Positions 13,630-24,700 of a DNA stretch of 64,000 nt are shown one piece after another (positions within the stretch are counted from its first letter, which is position 1; the number at the start of each line of letters is the position of its first letter). The stretch comes from Girardinichthys multiradiatus. Lineage: Eukaryota > Chordata > Actinopteri > Cyprinodontiformes > Goodeidae. A program made the translations under genes and the position numbers. A model generated the notes under the pieces. That model saw nothing but the letters and a program-made list of their open reading frames with translations, was not told the origin of the DNA and did not search any database. The DNA is taken from assembly GCF_021462225.1 (NCBI RefSeq), contig NC_061797.1, forward strand, positions 33,506,147 through 33,570,146, given 5' to 3'.

Positions 13630-13935
13630 CCAGAAGCTTCTCGCAACATTTTGCTGGAATTCTGGCCCATTTGCCCTGGCAGAACTGGTATAAATTAGTC
13701 AGGTTTGGAGGCCACCTTGCTCATAATTAGTTCAGCTGACTATGTTTAGGATCGTTGTCCATTTGGAAGACCTTGTAGGCATCAAACTTCAATTTCCCAG
13801 CTGATGTTTCAAGATGGATGTTGTGTCAGTATTTTCACAATTTTTTTTTTCCCTCGTGATGGCATCTATTTTGTGAAGTGCACCAGTCCCGCCTGGAGCA
13901 AAACCCCACACAACTTGATGCTGCCATCTTTAGAA
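13630..13935 (-). mobile_element. Tc1-like transposon remnant
   Basis: On the plus strand the text reads as the reverse of a Tc1 transposase coding region: GCTGGAATTCTGGCCCATTT, then TTGTCCATTTGGAAGACC, then GTGAAGTGCACCAGTCCCGC and CAACTTGATGCTGCCATC. These are landmarks of a common fish Tc1 family read backwards. Several internal deletions and substitutions have destroyed the frame. The remnant may extend to about 14140, but the match fades. Confidence 0.75.
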
Positions 13936-13999
13936 TGGCAATATGGTAGCATAAGGATCACAACACAGAGCTTCAACAGATGTAGTATACTGAAGAAGG

Positions 14000-16657
14000 T
14001 TTTATGCATATTGTTTAAGTGAATGCTGCTGAATGCCCCTTTGGTTCCACAATCCCATCTGCACGGTCAGCTGCACACAAAGGCCAGCATTCAAGCAGGA
14101 CCAGTTTAAATGCATGCAACTAACAAAATCAGCAATAAAGTGGGGTTTGTGGTTGCTTGTTTGTTGAGAAATTATGATCTGAAAGGGGCTAAAGAAATTT
14201 TTTTTATGTTACCAACAACTAATTTTCTAATTTGTTCTCCCAAATTCGATTAAATCCTTCTTTAGTTAGGTGTACTTGAGTGCTTTCTTAACCATGGAAA
14301 AAAGCAGAGATGTTTAATATGCAGTATGAGGGTATATCTTAAATTAGGTCGAAGGATTTGCAAATCCAATTAAGACCATTTTAAAACATAATCACAACTA
14401 AAGAGTTATCAGAAATAAAACAAGAATTGAAAAATCTAAACAGAACAGATTTTAGAAAGAATGTGGAAGTCAAAACAGTTTATTAAACTCCACCGATCAA
14501 GGAGGTGGCTTGGGGTCTTTTGGATATCATAGAAATTGCTCATTTCCTTGCACAAAAAACCCATACACAAACTGGCATTATGCAGCCAATGTTTTCTACT
14601 GAGGGATTATTAAATTTCCTCCAGGATTTCCACTAGGACAGCACTGCCTGGTCACTGCAGAGCAGAGCAAGAAAAATAACAGCTTATGTTGCTTCTCAGC
14701 CATCTTCAGAAATGACTGAAGTGACTGTGGGTTTCAGTTACCTGGCTCCAGCTTCATCTGGGTCAAATCAAGTTCAACAACAGATGGCTCTTGGAGTCTT
14801 TGAGGTAGCGTGTTTTGACATGACAGTAGGGAACTGACATGACGGAACAATTGCATGGTCCTTCATGTGCTGATTAAAGGCCATGACTGTAGCTGAAGCT
14901 ATGGCCATAATGAACCGCAGTCAGGGGGATGTGTGACCAAATACATGAAGCAGTTTTCTTCTCAACTCTCGAAGAAAGGAATAATCCTACCGCAGACCTT
15001 AACACTGTATATTTTGATGTGGAGGGATAAAGGAGATCACAAAAATATTGCACTGTTATGAAATAAGAGAATTTAGATAATCCGGGTGACGTCTATCTGG
15101 TTTTGACATGGGAAAGTGCTTACTAAGCATTAAACAAAAAAAACCCCGAGGATTAAACATACAATTGTACCAGCCAACACATGCCTTGTTCAAATTCATC
15201 TGCTTTTCAACAAGAGTAATTTAATATACCAACTATGAACAGCTGGAAGCAGATTTATTTCAACTGGCTGCTTGTGTTATTCCTTTGGGATGTTTAAACC
15301 TACAAGCACTGTTACATAGTAGCCACAACATGGGTAAAGCTCTGCTGGTCAGATTATGTTGTGGCTTGTGCAAAAAGAAAATAATAGAAGCTTTGTGTGT
15401 TAGAAATTTTAGTTCATTTCTGTTTAGTTGGGTTAGAGTCATTGTGCTGTGAAGAAATAACAGTAAAATTAGCACCTCAGAAAATACCTACATTTTACAT
15501 ACTGTGGTGCACCATTCTTTCTGATCCAGACAAAAACAGGTAATTACAGCAGTTACTGAACAACACCTTGTTCTGTGTCCTTTCACACTCTCCAGGGAAT
15601 AACAATGTAGTAGGAAAGAGAGGTAACATGATAATGATGTATGTGTGTCTACTATTGCACAGAGTGTGTAACACAGCACTTCTTCCCCTCAACTGCTACA
15701 AGCCAATGCCCGAACACAAAGGCATTTCTCATAAGCTTTCAATCACACACGCACCTCATTGGAGAACATTCTTCCTCTACTTCTGATCAGATAGCACCTT
15801 CTGTCTTGTCTGCTAGTACTCATAAAAAACTAAAAGGTCAGGTATGGATGGATGAGTACATATACATCCATCTGTCTACAGATGCAACATGTAGTAAGAA
15901 TAGGAATTTGTAACATGAGAAAGAGAGATGTAGCATAGCTCTTTTTTGTGCTTTTCCTGGTTTGTTTAAATCCTAAAATTTTCATGCCTGCAGCTTTGTA
16001 TATCCTGCAGCTCAAAGATTAAAGGCTCTAAGGTAACATTTGCAGAAAGCAAGAAGGCCTTGTTTGTGTCTGAGCTACCCATGCCTGTATGCACTGATAA
16101 ACAATATGGGTTATTAGCATAAGCCTATGTGTTGTACTTGTACTGCACTCTCCTTTGAAAATTTGAACACTTAAACTACTTCTAAAAGAAAAAAAAATAT
16201 TACTTTAACTGAGTATTTAATTAGCTAATTCATTTGCAGCCTGATTCTTGACAAAAAAACTAAAAACATGGATGGATTGATGTGCGGACCTGTTGCCTGA
16301 GGATAATTATCTTATTCTGAATTGATCGCATGGCATTTTAACCTTAGCACATGATATGTGTCAGTTTTCATTTCAGATACAGTTATATCTGAGTTACATC
16401 TGGCCCCGTCACTTTTGGGTGCATGAGATTTCCTTCAGAGCTCAGCAGGTACATAACATGACAAGATAAAACTCTGCACACTGCTGCTTCATAGTCAGTA
16501 ACTATTTCTGCACACCACTTCCAAGCCCTGTGCATTTTATTATGGTAATTTTCAGAAGAAGCAACAACATGTCATTCACAGTCGATGGCTTTTTCCCCAT
16601 TTTCACACACAGAACCCATGAATCGCTTTTAAGATGCAGGGAAAAAAGAACACCTAC
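14000..16657. other. fzd3: Non-coding DNA, first coding intron of fzd3
   Basis: Immediately downstream, on the minus strand, of the fzd3 coding exon and therefore intronic. I looked for the next expected exon (it should begin with codons for PFHPMVNLDCS) and did not find it. No other feature stands out. Confidence 0.6.
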
Positions 16658-16951
16658 CTCCATGGCCAGTGCGGCCGTTTGCTGGTCGTAATGATTCAGT
16701 AGATTGGGCATAAAGGTGGTGTTGTAAGGCAAATCCTGGCACATTCTCAGTCTGATGGGCTCACAGCTAAATTCACTGTGGCTCTCTACAGACTCCATGT
16801 GAGGTGCACCCAGGGAGACGAAGAGCAGGAGGAGGAGGATGAAGAGATAGCAGCAAGGGACTTTTTGTCTGCAGCTGATTGTTACAGTTTTTGAAAGCCC
16901 TTCTCGGGCACATCGTCCTTCGACAGGTGTTTTTTTTTTAACGCTTGACAT
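16658..16951 (-). CDS. fzd3: Frizzled-3, first coding exon (partial gene)
   Basis: Frizzled receptors are seven-helix plasma-membrane receptors whose extracellular cysteine-rich domain binds Wnt. FZD3 works mainly in planar cell polarity and axon guidance. This exon gives 98 residues. Residues 34-48 form a leucine-rich hydrophobic run (YLFILLLLLFVSL), a signal peptide behind an unusually long basic leader of about 30 residues. The cysteine-rich domain starts near residue 58 with EFSCEPIRLRMCQDLPYNTT, including C63, C71 and an N-glycosylation sequon at N77. It continues through MPNLLNHYDQQTAALAME, where FZD3 differs from FZD6. The donor GAG|GTAGGT follows residue 98 in phase 0, which fits the family. 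The start at 16951 is the only ATG before the hydrophobic run. All later exons lie outside the window to the left. The FZD3 call rests on the cysteine-rich domain match. Confidence 0.93.
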
Positions 16952-17884
16952 ATTGTCAGTGTTTCAGATCATTTATATCATCCTTATCTTGACTGCAGCT
17001 TGATAAGAGAGAAACATGTCCACTTTTTAAGTCAGTGACAGATCTAAATACCACAAATCGACACTAAACGTGAAATCCACAGACAGAATGCATGCTGTCT
17101 AAACTGCACAGGGTAAGCCAAATTTAACAGAGCTGCACTCTGTAATTCTTCAAATGACAATCCTCTCTTTTCATTGCGTCTTAGAACGACTCAAAATGCC
17201 TTTCTCACTTAGAAGCACTGTATGATTTTTCTCCGGATCCTGGAGCTCCACTGGTCAAAGGTCACAGAATCTTGTTACATCCCCAAGCTTGTTGCAAAGC
17301 TCCGTCTTCCATCTGTTAGTTGTCTCTTGTGAGTTTCTGTCTGTCCGTCTGTCTTCTTTCAACTGATTTATCTTTCCTTGCTACATTTCCAGAGAACTGC
17401 AGAGACTCCGCTGTGTCATAATGCCCAAAAATGCTCCAGCTGATTTCTCTGCAAAGACACAAAATGTTTCTCTTTTAACCGTCAGACTGCTTTGGATCCT
17501 GAAAACAGGTCTTACAAGTTTAAAATACAAAGAGGGGATTAATGCCTAAAAAAGCAAAGTGGATTTCCTTGAAGTGTACTGTTTCTGATATCATCTCTGA
17601 TGAGCCTCACCATTCTTTACATGAATAAAGGCATCCTATTATGATACATTTGCATCCCCCTGATGGGTGCAAGGCAAGGCAAATGTTTTTTTCTGACAGA
17701 GTGTGCGTTCGCATTCTTAAGAAAAATTGTCTTGGCTTGTCTCAGTGTCGGATCATCTTCTTGTATGAGAGCTGAGTCAGCGGGGTCAGGTTGCAGTCTA
17801 CAGAAAGCCTGTTCAAAGTAAACCGCGACAGGCTCCTGTCAGCTTAGACGCCGATGTGAATGTACACCTGTGGACCAGCAGCTC

Positions 17885-18115
17885 AGACAGTGCAGTCAAA
17901 TTGATTTTATAATGCCAATTATCTATCCAAGCAAGCCCAGCTAATAACATTGATTCATTGAATTTCTAGCAATTACTTCTTCTGAGCAAGCACGTGGCAA
18001 CAGCGGGAAGGAACAATCTCCTTTTAACAGGACAAAGCCTGCAGCTGGACCCACTATGATTGGCCATCTGATGTGACTGACTGCAGGTTTGAGAGGACAA
18101 AGCATATGCACACAA
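17885..18115 (-). repeat. Dispersed teleost repeat, copy 2 (reverse)
   Basis: Reads AAGCCCAGCTAATAACATTG, then GCACGTGGCAACAGCGGGAAG, then TCTCCTTTTAACAGGACAAA. These are the reverse complements of landmarks in the repeat at 9885-10275. It ends in an A-run (GCACACAAAAAAAAAGC). Diverged and probably old. Confidence 0.6.
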
Positions 18116-18559
18116 AAAAAAAGCAACAAAGTAGTAACTCCACTAGACTTTAAAGAATGAGGCTGAGAAAATTAATAAATCAATTCATGATGTGTTGCAG
18201 CACAACACCATGCATTATTTGAGCAATAAGGATTGATATAATAATTTCATAATCTTGTGCTATAATACTTTATAAATTTTAGTTTTTAAAACATTTTTTA
18301 AATAAGACAAATAAATTACTGAACTTATTTGTTTTCAAAATGTATGTAATCATTAATGATTTATTCATTTGTGGGACTTTTGAACCTCCGTATTATTAGG
18401 AATAGGTTTCCTTACTAACTTATACAATTTACTTTATTAATAGACTGTTTAATTGTTTGACATTGTGGCACTTTTTGCACTCTGGAAGGCTCCTCTGTAA
18501 TGTTTCAGACTGAGCCACAACGCGACTTTATGTGTGGTTGAAATGTAAACTTCAGGCTT

Positions 18560-19160
18560 ATGCTCGAGTAAAATATCCAAATACAAAATAGAAATTTCTT
18601 CAGTTTTGCGTCAGAGCGGCGCTGTAAGCGGAGCTGTCAGCCAGCAGCCATTAACATTGTTGCATTGATTACTAATTTCGGTGAACACCTGCGTAACATT
18701 TGCGGCGAGGCGCGCCGTAGCGTTCGCTCCTTATGGGTACCAGAAAAACGAGGTGGCTGGTTTCAGAGCGCAGACATTTAACACCGCGCTATTCATCTTC
18801 TTCGCTGAAGCGACAACCACACGCGGTGACACGCAAAAATCACCATCAGTCTGTTTGTCACCGCAGCGTCTTCCACGCAGCAACAGCGCGGTTTCCTTTA
18901 AAGCGTCTTTTTGTTCACGTCTGCACGTCTGTTTTATATTTCAGAATCAAATCAGCTGCAGAGATGAGTACAAACAGCAGCAAATGCTTTACCTTGTGTG
19001 TAGAACAGTGAGCGGTTCGGGTGGTCCTGGTCTCTGTTCACTGCAGTACAGCGTTGGACCGCTCTCCTTTGCAGCTGGCTGCATGCAGCGTGCAGCCCAC
19101 AAGTCAACGGGAGCGCGGAATCAGCGTGACCGCGCAGACAGGCCAGTTGACTTCGCTGTA
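18560..19160 (-). promoter_or_regulatory. fzd3: CpG-rich block, candidate fzd3 promoter/5' exon
   Basis: CpG dinucleotides are frequent here (for example GCGTCAGAGCGGCGCTGTAAGCG near 18608 and GCGGCGAGGCGCGCCGTAGCG near 18702), in sharp contrast to the AT-rich DNA on both sides. It lies 1.6-2.2 kb upstream of the fzd3 start codon, so it is the best local candidate for the transcription start and a non-coding first exon. Open frames within it (18681-19163) look like by-products of high GC. The assignment to fzd3 is inference. Confidence 0.5.
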
Positions 19161-19739
19161 TGAGTGGATGTGAGCTGCGTGAAGCTGTGGATGTGGGCGT
19201 GTTAGATCGTCAGTGGGCTGCTTAATAATACATCTCCAGTATAATGAAATACTAATAAAGCTTAATGTGCAGTTGGATTTTGACAATGTAACTTAACTGC
19301 AATTTTACGTACAAAATATTGTTTATCAATATGAATTATAAAAGGAGAGGATGAGTCCCAGGCAGTTGCTAAATTGTTTTTTTATTTATGCATTTATTTA
19401 TGTATGCTTGTGTAATTTTTTTGTCCTTTATAGGATGCCACTATTTAGTTTTCCTTACTTACTTAAAGCCCTCACCTCCCTTTATAGCTGCATTGCAATA
19501 TGTTGGAATATAATTGCACAGTTTATCTGAGTAATTCTGTTCAAAACATGCAACTAATGAACATGTTTAGAGTGATATATTTCAGACCTCTACTGCAGCT
19601 AGTTTTGATATTTATGGCTTACAGTTAATGAAAAATTAGAACTTGCGATGTGGCTCGTTTGTCATATGAGTGCTTTTTAAAAATAACGTTTAAGCAGGTA
19701 TTGGACCTTCTTTTCATTTAGCCCGCATTTTTGCATATA

Positions 19740-20520
19740 TATATATTTTTGTGTTGTTCTGATGCAATATTCTAATCATAAATGTCAAGTTTTCAGTAGC
19801 TGTAAGTGGAAAATCATCATAATTTGAAATAAAGGCTTGAAAACACCAGTCTGTTTGTAATTAATCTATATGTGTTTCACTTAGTGAATTAAGTTATTGA
19901 ACTAATTAACTTATTAATAATAATTAAATTCATTGCATATGACTGTATCAATGGGAAGTTGAGTGGAAGGAAAACATGTGAAAGAAAAGGTGCTGAAGCA
20001 ACAGGAATAAGTAGACCCTTGAAAGAACTGTGAACCATACCCCATTTAAGAGATTGGCTAAGTTTCACAATGAGAGTTGTCCCTGCAGAGGGACTCAGAT
20101 CTTCGACAGTTATATGGAGACGTTGCTTTCATATTTCAACAGGACTTGGCACCTGCTTACAATGCCAAAAGTACAAATACCAGGTTTAATAAACAGTAAA
20201 TCACTTTGCGTGATTAGTCAAAACACTATCCTGGCATAAACCTCAAAGATAATCTTTGTGGTATTGTCATGTGAAAGATGAGAGACACCAGACCCAAAAA
20301 TGCAGGCACGTTATGAAGGCAACCCGGCTTTCCTCAACACCTCAGCAGAGCTTCAATGCCGCACTGCAGTAATTCAGGCAAAGGAAGGCTCACAAAGTAC
20401 TGAGTGCATATAATGTACAGAACACTGACATAGTTTTCAATAGGCTGACATTTTTTGTTAAATTTTTTTATTTATTGTTTTTTTAAAGATTTAAACATTC
20501 AATATTCTAATTTGTAAGAA
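19740..20520 (+). mobile_element. Tc1-like transposon remnant with internal deletions
   Basis: Decayed inverted-repeat sequence (CAATATTCTAATCATAAATG; TAAGTGGAAAATCATCATAA) is followed by a transposase N-terminal scrap (GGGAAGTTGAGTGGAAGGAAA), then C-terminal scraps. These include TTTCAACAGGACTTGGCACC, GAGACACCAGACCCAAAAAT and AACACCTCAGCAGAGC, then the post-stop motif GAGTGCATATAATGTACAG and CAATATTCTAATTTG. The order matches a Tc1 family also seen at 28915-29640, 49480-50400 and 54340-55470. The frame is destroyed. Confidence 0.75.
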
Positions 20521-21744
20521 AATAAATTTACTACTCTAAGCCAGAATGATCTAACTTAGCAGAAATAAATTAACCTTTTGATGAACAGCATAATAGAATT
20601 CTTAAAATTTAGTTTTGATAATTTTTATTATGAGAAATGCATGTCTGTCCTTAACTAAATAACACCGATTAAAAGCTTAAAATACAAAGAAGCAGCAAAT
20701 AATGTGACTATCTGTAAGTGCACATGTCTTGTGTTTTTCTCATATCCTTAAAGCTGTCCTTGAAATTATAGAAGTCTCTTGTTGCAGCTTGACAACAAGT
20801 TGTTGTGACTGTATTAGTCAACACTTATGTCAATGTTTGCCCCCCAGAGCCTCAGGATTAGTACTGTGAGCTATGATTTCCTTCCACGCCATTAAACACG
20901 GCCCTAGATCAACTGTTTCATGGCTGATCTGATCCTGATCCTCTCTGTCAGAGAGTTGTGGGGGGTCCGGGTCTATGGCAGCTCAGGCTGCTGACCCACA
21001 TACTGGTTTTAACCTTTTAATTTGACCCCACTTGACAATGACCAAAATTACTCTGCAGAACAGTATATAAATGCAGTCAGTCCATACATGGTTTTGGTGG
21101 GATTCAATATTTTTTTATGTAGGTAGTTCAGAATAAATTTCATTAACAGTCAGTGTTTTCCTTGATTTTTGATATAAAAAAAAACACTGTACAAAGTTGA
21201 CAAATAATGGTAAGTAATGTACAAAAGAATTAAATGGAAAATTTAAAATGTCCCAGAGATCTTAAAATACAGATTTTTTTTCAACAATGCAGTTACAGTA
21301 ATATATATCAGAAACCGAATTATCAGGTTTCTTTTAATCATGGACAATATATCTATTATTATAGAGGTTGTACCCCCAAATGCTGCATGATTTACCTTCT
21401 GGTTCAGTGCCAATAGTATACAAAACAGACATGCAGTTTACCATTTTATAGATTAAAGGGGATGGATGAATAAGGTAAATAATTACATTTGATCATATTA
21501 TACACATGAAATAGCCATTATAGATTTGAGTGGTTAAGAATATGGACAAACAGCTAAATAATCACTCTTTGCATATTTTTCAGAAATAAGAATTTCTACA
21601 AATTAAAATATATAAAAAGAAAAACATCCTTCATAAACACAATTTTTTCATAGTGAAAACATGTAAGCACATATTAATCTTCATATCGGCACTTTATGTT
21701 CTTCAGTTTGAAATGGACAGACTTCAGCAAACCTACGAGATGTT
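20521..21744. other. Intergenic DNA downstream of krtcap3
   Basis: Holds the presumed 3' untranslated region of krtcap3 next to its stop codon at 21745. Otherwise AT-rich sequence in which I recognise nothing. Confidence 0.5.
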
Positions 21745-24700
21745 TTAAGCTTCAACATTCAAATGTTTTCCCATCAGGCGGCGGGTTTGTGAAGAGCGCT
21801 CAGCCTCTTCCTCCAACTAGGGTTAAAAAGGAAGGAAAAAGTGATTAGTCTGAACGCAACTGGTTCAATAATTAGGATGTAGTTACAGGGCAATGGCAGA
21901 AAGGTTCTTTATCTACACCTTTATAGTACGTTATGAGTTCAAATAAAATGTAATCATACAAACTTAAAGAATAATCATCACTGTAATGAAATTACTGCAT
22001 TCAAGCCTCTCAGTATGACACAGTAAAATAAATTATAAAAAAAACTAATAGATAATGAATAATTATATAAAACTAAATGTTTAAAATCCAAAAAATATTT
22101 AATAATACTTTATACTTATTTGACTGGATTGCATAAGAAAAACTTTTTTTTTTGCTTTAGCAGCTCAATATCCAAAAATCACATTTTATCATAACTTTTC
22201 TATGTTACCATGAAAATCAAACAAATCAAATCCTCTGTCAAGTGCAGAAATAAGTAAAAATCCACAGGTAGAATATTGAATAAATATTCAATATTTTACC
22301 AAGCAAATTCAATGTTATACAATGGTTAAATAAAGACTAACATTTTGAGGATTAAAAGGGAAAAAACAGCAAAGCCATTAAAATAAAAGTTCCACAAAAT
22401 CTTAATCTAAAAAAATAAAGAAAATTAAACTTTAGTTGTGCAACACAGTAAGATAGAATGTTAAATGTATGTTTTATAATAATTCTAAGGTGAAACAATG
22501 AAGTCATAACGACCACTCAAAGCACTTTACATTAGAACCATATTCGCCCAATCGCAGTCACAAAGACAAACACAATGCTACACTGGTACGCAGACTGGTG
22601 GGCAACTGTTGGTAAAGTGCCTTGCCAAGGGGCACATGTGGCAGGAGGAAGCTGGAATCTAACCCACAATATTTGGAATTCAAGATGACTACTCCACCCA
22701 CTTTAGCCAGTCACAGTCAGAATGTGACATATTGGTCCCATTCTTATAATTATATATGCATTAAGACAAATCATTGTAGATTAAATGGTAAAATATAATT
22801 AATGTATTCCTAGCCACATCAAACCAGCTTTAAATCATTTTCATAGCGCATGCAAATTAATTTAGTTATAAACTAAAACAGAAAAAACATTACCTTCACA
22901 TTTTAAAGGCTTTTAGGCAGCGAATAAAAATGGCCAAAATACTCATTAGTATTATTAGTATGAATAACCATACATAATTCAAGAGGAGACATTTACATAA
23001 GCTATTAGGAATGGATACAACATACTGAAATTCTGAAACATGCTTTATAATTTAGGTAAAACTAAATATTACACACCTTTCTTAAAACATTACAGTCAAG
23101 GTGAAAGTAATTTGCTCAATAGCATTATTGATATGATATTTAGAATTTCTGCATTTTTGTATAACTAAAAAGAAAAGAAAAAGCTCAAAATAAAACAACA
23201 TTTTATTTGAAATGCCCCTGGCTGCCCTGACATAGAATATCCAACAACTTAATAATTTATGTGTTTGAATAAAACCCAACCTGTTTATAACTCTGTGAGT
23301 CAGAGAGAGTTTCAGTCACACACCACAGTTTGAGCCCTCGAGCACACCCATCTGAATACACAAAAAAACCCACCTGGTCTTTGATGTAGCTGTTCCCACA
23401 GGGTGCCAGCCCTCTGAGAGCCAGTCCAACGATGAAGCACCACACCGACAGTCCGGCCTCAGCTGCCGACAGCAAAGTACAGGGGATCCACAGAGCCAGA
23501 GTGGTGTCCTGACGGACAGGAGGAGGTGGAAACAAAAAGTACGGTTACCTGTTGACCATTACTCCTCTGATGTTCATAATAATAATAATAATGAAAAGAG
23601 CATGAAATGTTCCACCCTTCACTTACATAGATTCGTGTTGTATCAAATGGGCACTGAGAACTAACAGGCGAGCGGGCATTGATGGGCACCACCGTGTCGT
23701 TGCATCCAAACATCAGACCAGCCCCATTGTGGGCAATGGTGATGCTAATGGCCATGAGGAGACCGGCGCAGCACGCCGCCGAAAGCAAAGCGTTCAGGAA
23801 TGACGCAATCAGAAGACTTATTTGCTGAGGACACAGGTAACATCATGAAGAGTGTTTACAGGAAAAAAAATACACAACCTGATGTGTTTCAGTGTCTGAA
23901 GCCAAATTAAACTCACCAGCTTAAAACCATGAAGGTTCCTTGAAACCACAATCGCAGTAATCCCAGCAGCAATGCTCTATGAGATCAATATGAGAATATA
24001 AGCATTTAACTATGAACAATGCAGATTTTATTAGCTTATGTTAAATAGCTAGGAATCCTAGCCCCAGGTTGTGAAACTAAATTATTATTTTGCACATTTG
24101 GCTGAAAAATGAAAAGGTAAAATGATTCAGAGCACAGAACAGAACATCAGAATCAGAATCAGAATCAGAAAAGCTTTATTGCCAAGTACGTTTTTGGACA
24201 TACAAGGAATTTGTTTTGGCGTAGTCGGTGCAATACAATACAAGTTAAACAGTACAAACATATCTACAATATAATATAATATAAGTGCACAGTTTTAAGT
24301 GAGTGAGAGTAAATATAGAGCAGTATAAGATGCAAGAGCAATACAACAGTGCAGGTGATCATTGTGCAAGTAAAGCAGTGCAAGTAAGCAGGAGTCCAAG
24401 CTGAGCGTTAATGTAACGCATAGAGTTACAGGTTACAGGTGTCCTGTCAGCAAAAAAAGGGGGGGTGTGGGGGAAAGGGGGAATGTCAGGGTGGTTTCCG
24501 GGCTTTGTTAACCAGGCTGGTGGCAGATGGGAAAAAACTGTTCTTGTGGCGTGAGGTTTTGGTCCGGATGGACCGCAGCCTCCTGCCAGAGGGGAGAGTC
24601 TCAAAGAGTCTGTGACCGGGGTGGGAGGGATCAGCCAGAATCTTCCCTGCCCGCTTCAGGGTCCTGGAGGTGTACAGTTCCTGGAGCGACAGTAGACTGC

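Noticed and set aside
16502..16657. Extension of the fzd3 open frame past the cysteine-rich start
   Set aside because: Sequence after GAG|GTAGGT loses similarity to frizzled at exactly the splice donor, so it is intron.
18681..19163. 160-codon plus-strand open frame in the CpG-rich block
   Set aside because: High GC removes stop codons by chance; the peptide is not recognisable and the block looks like a promoter or 5' exon of fzd3 on the other strand.
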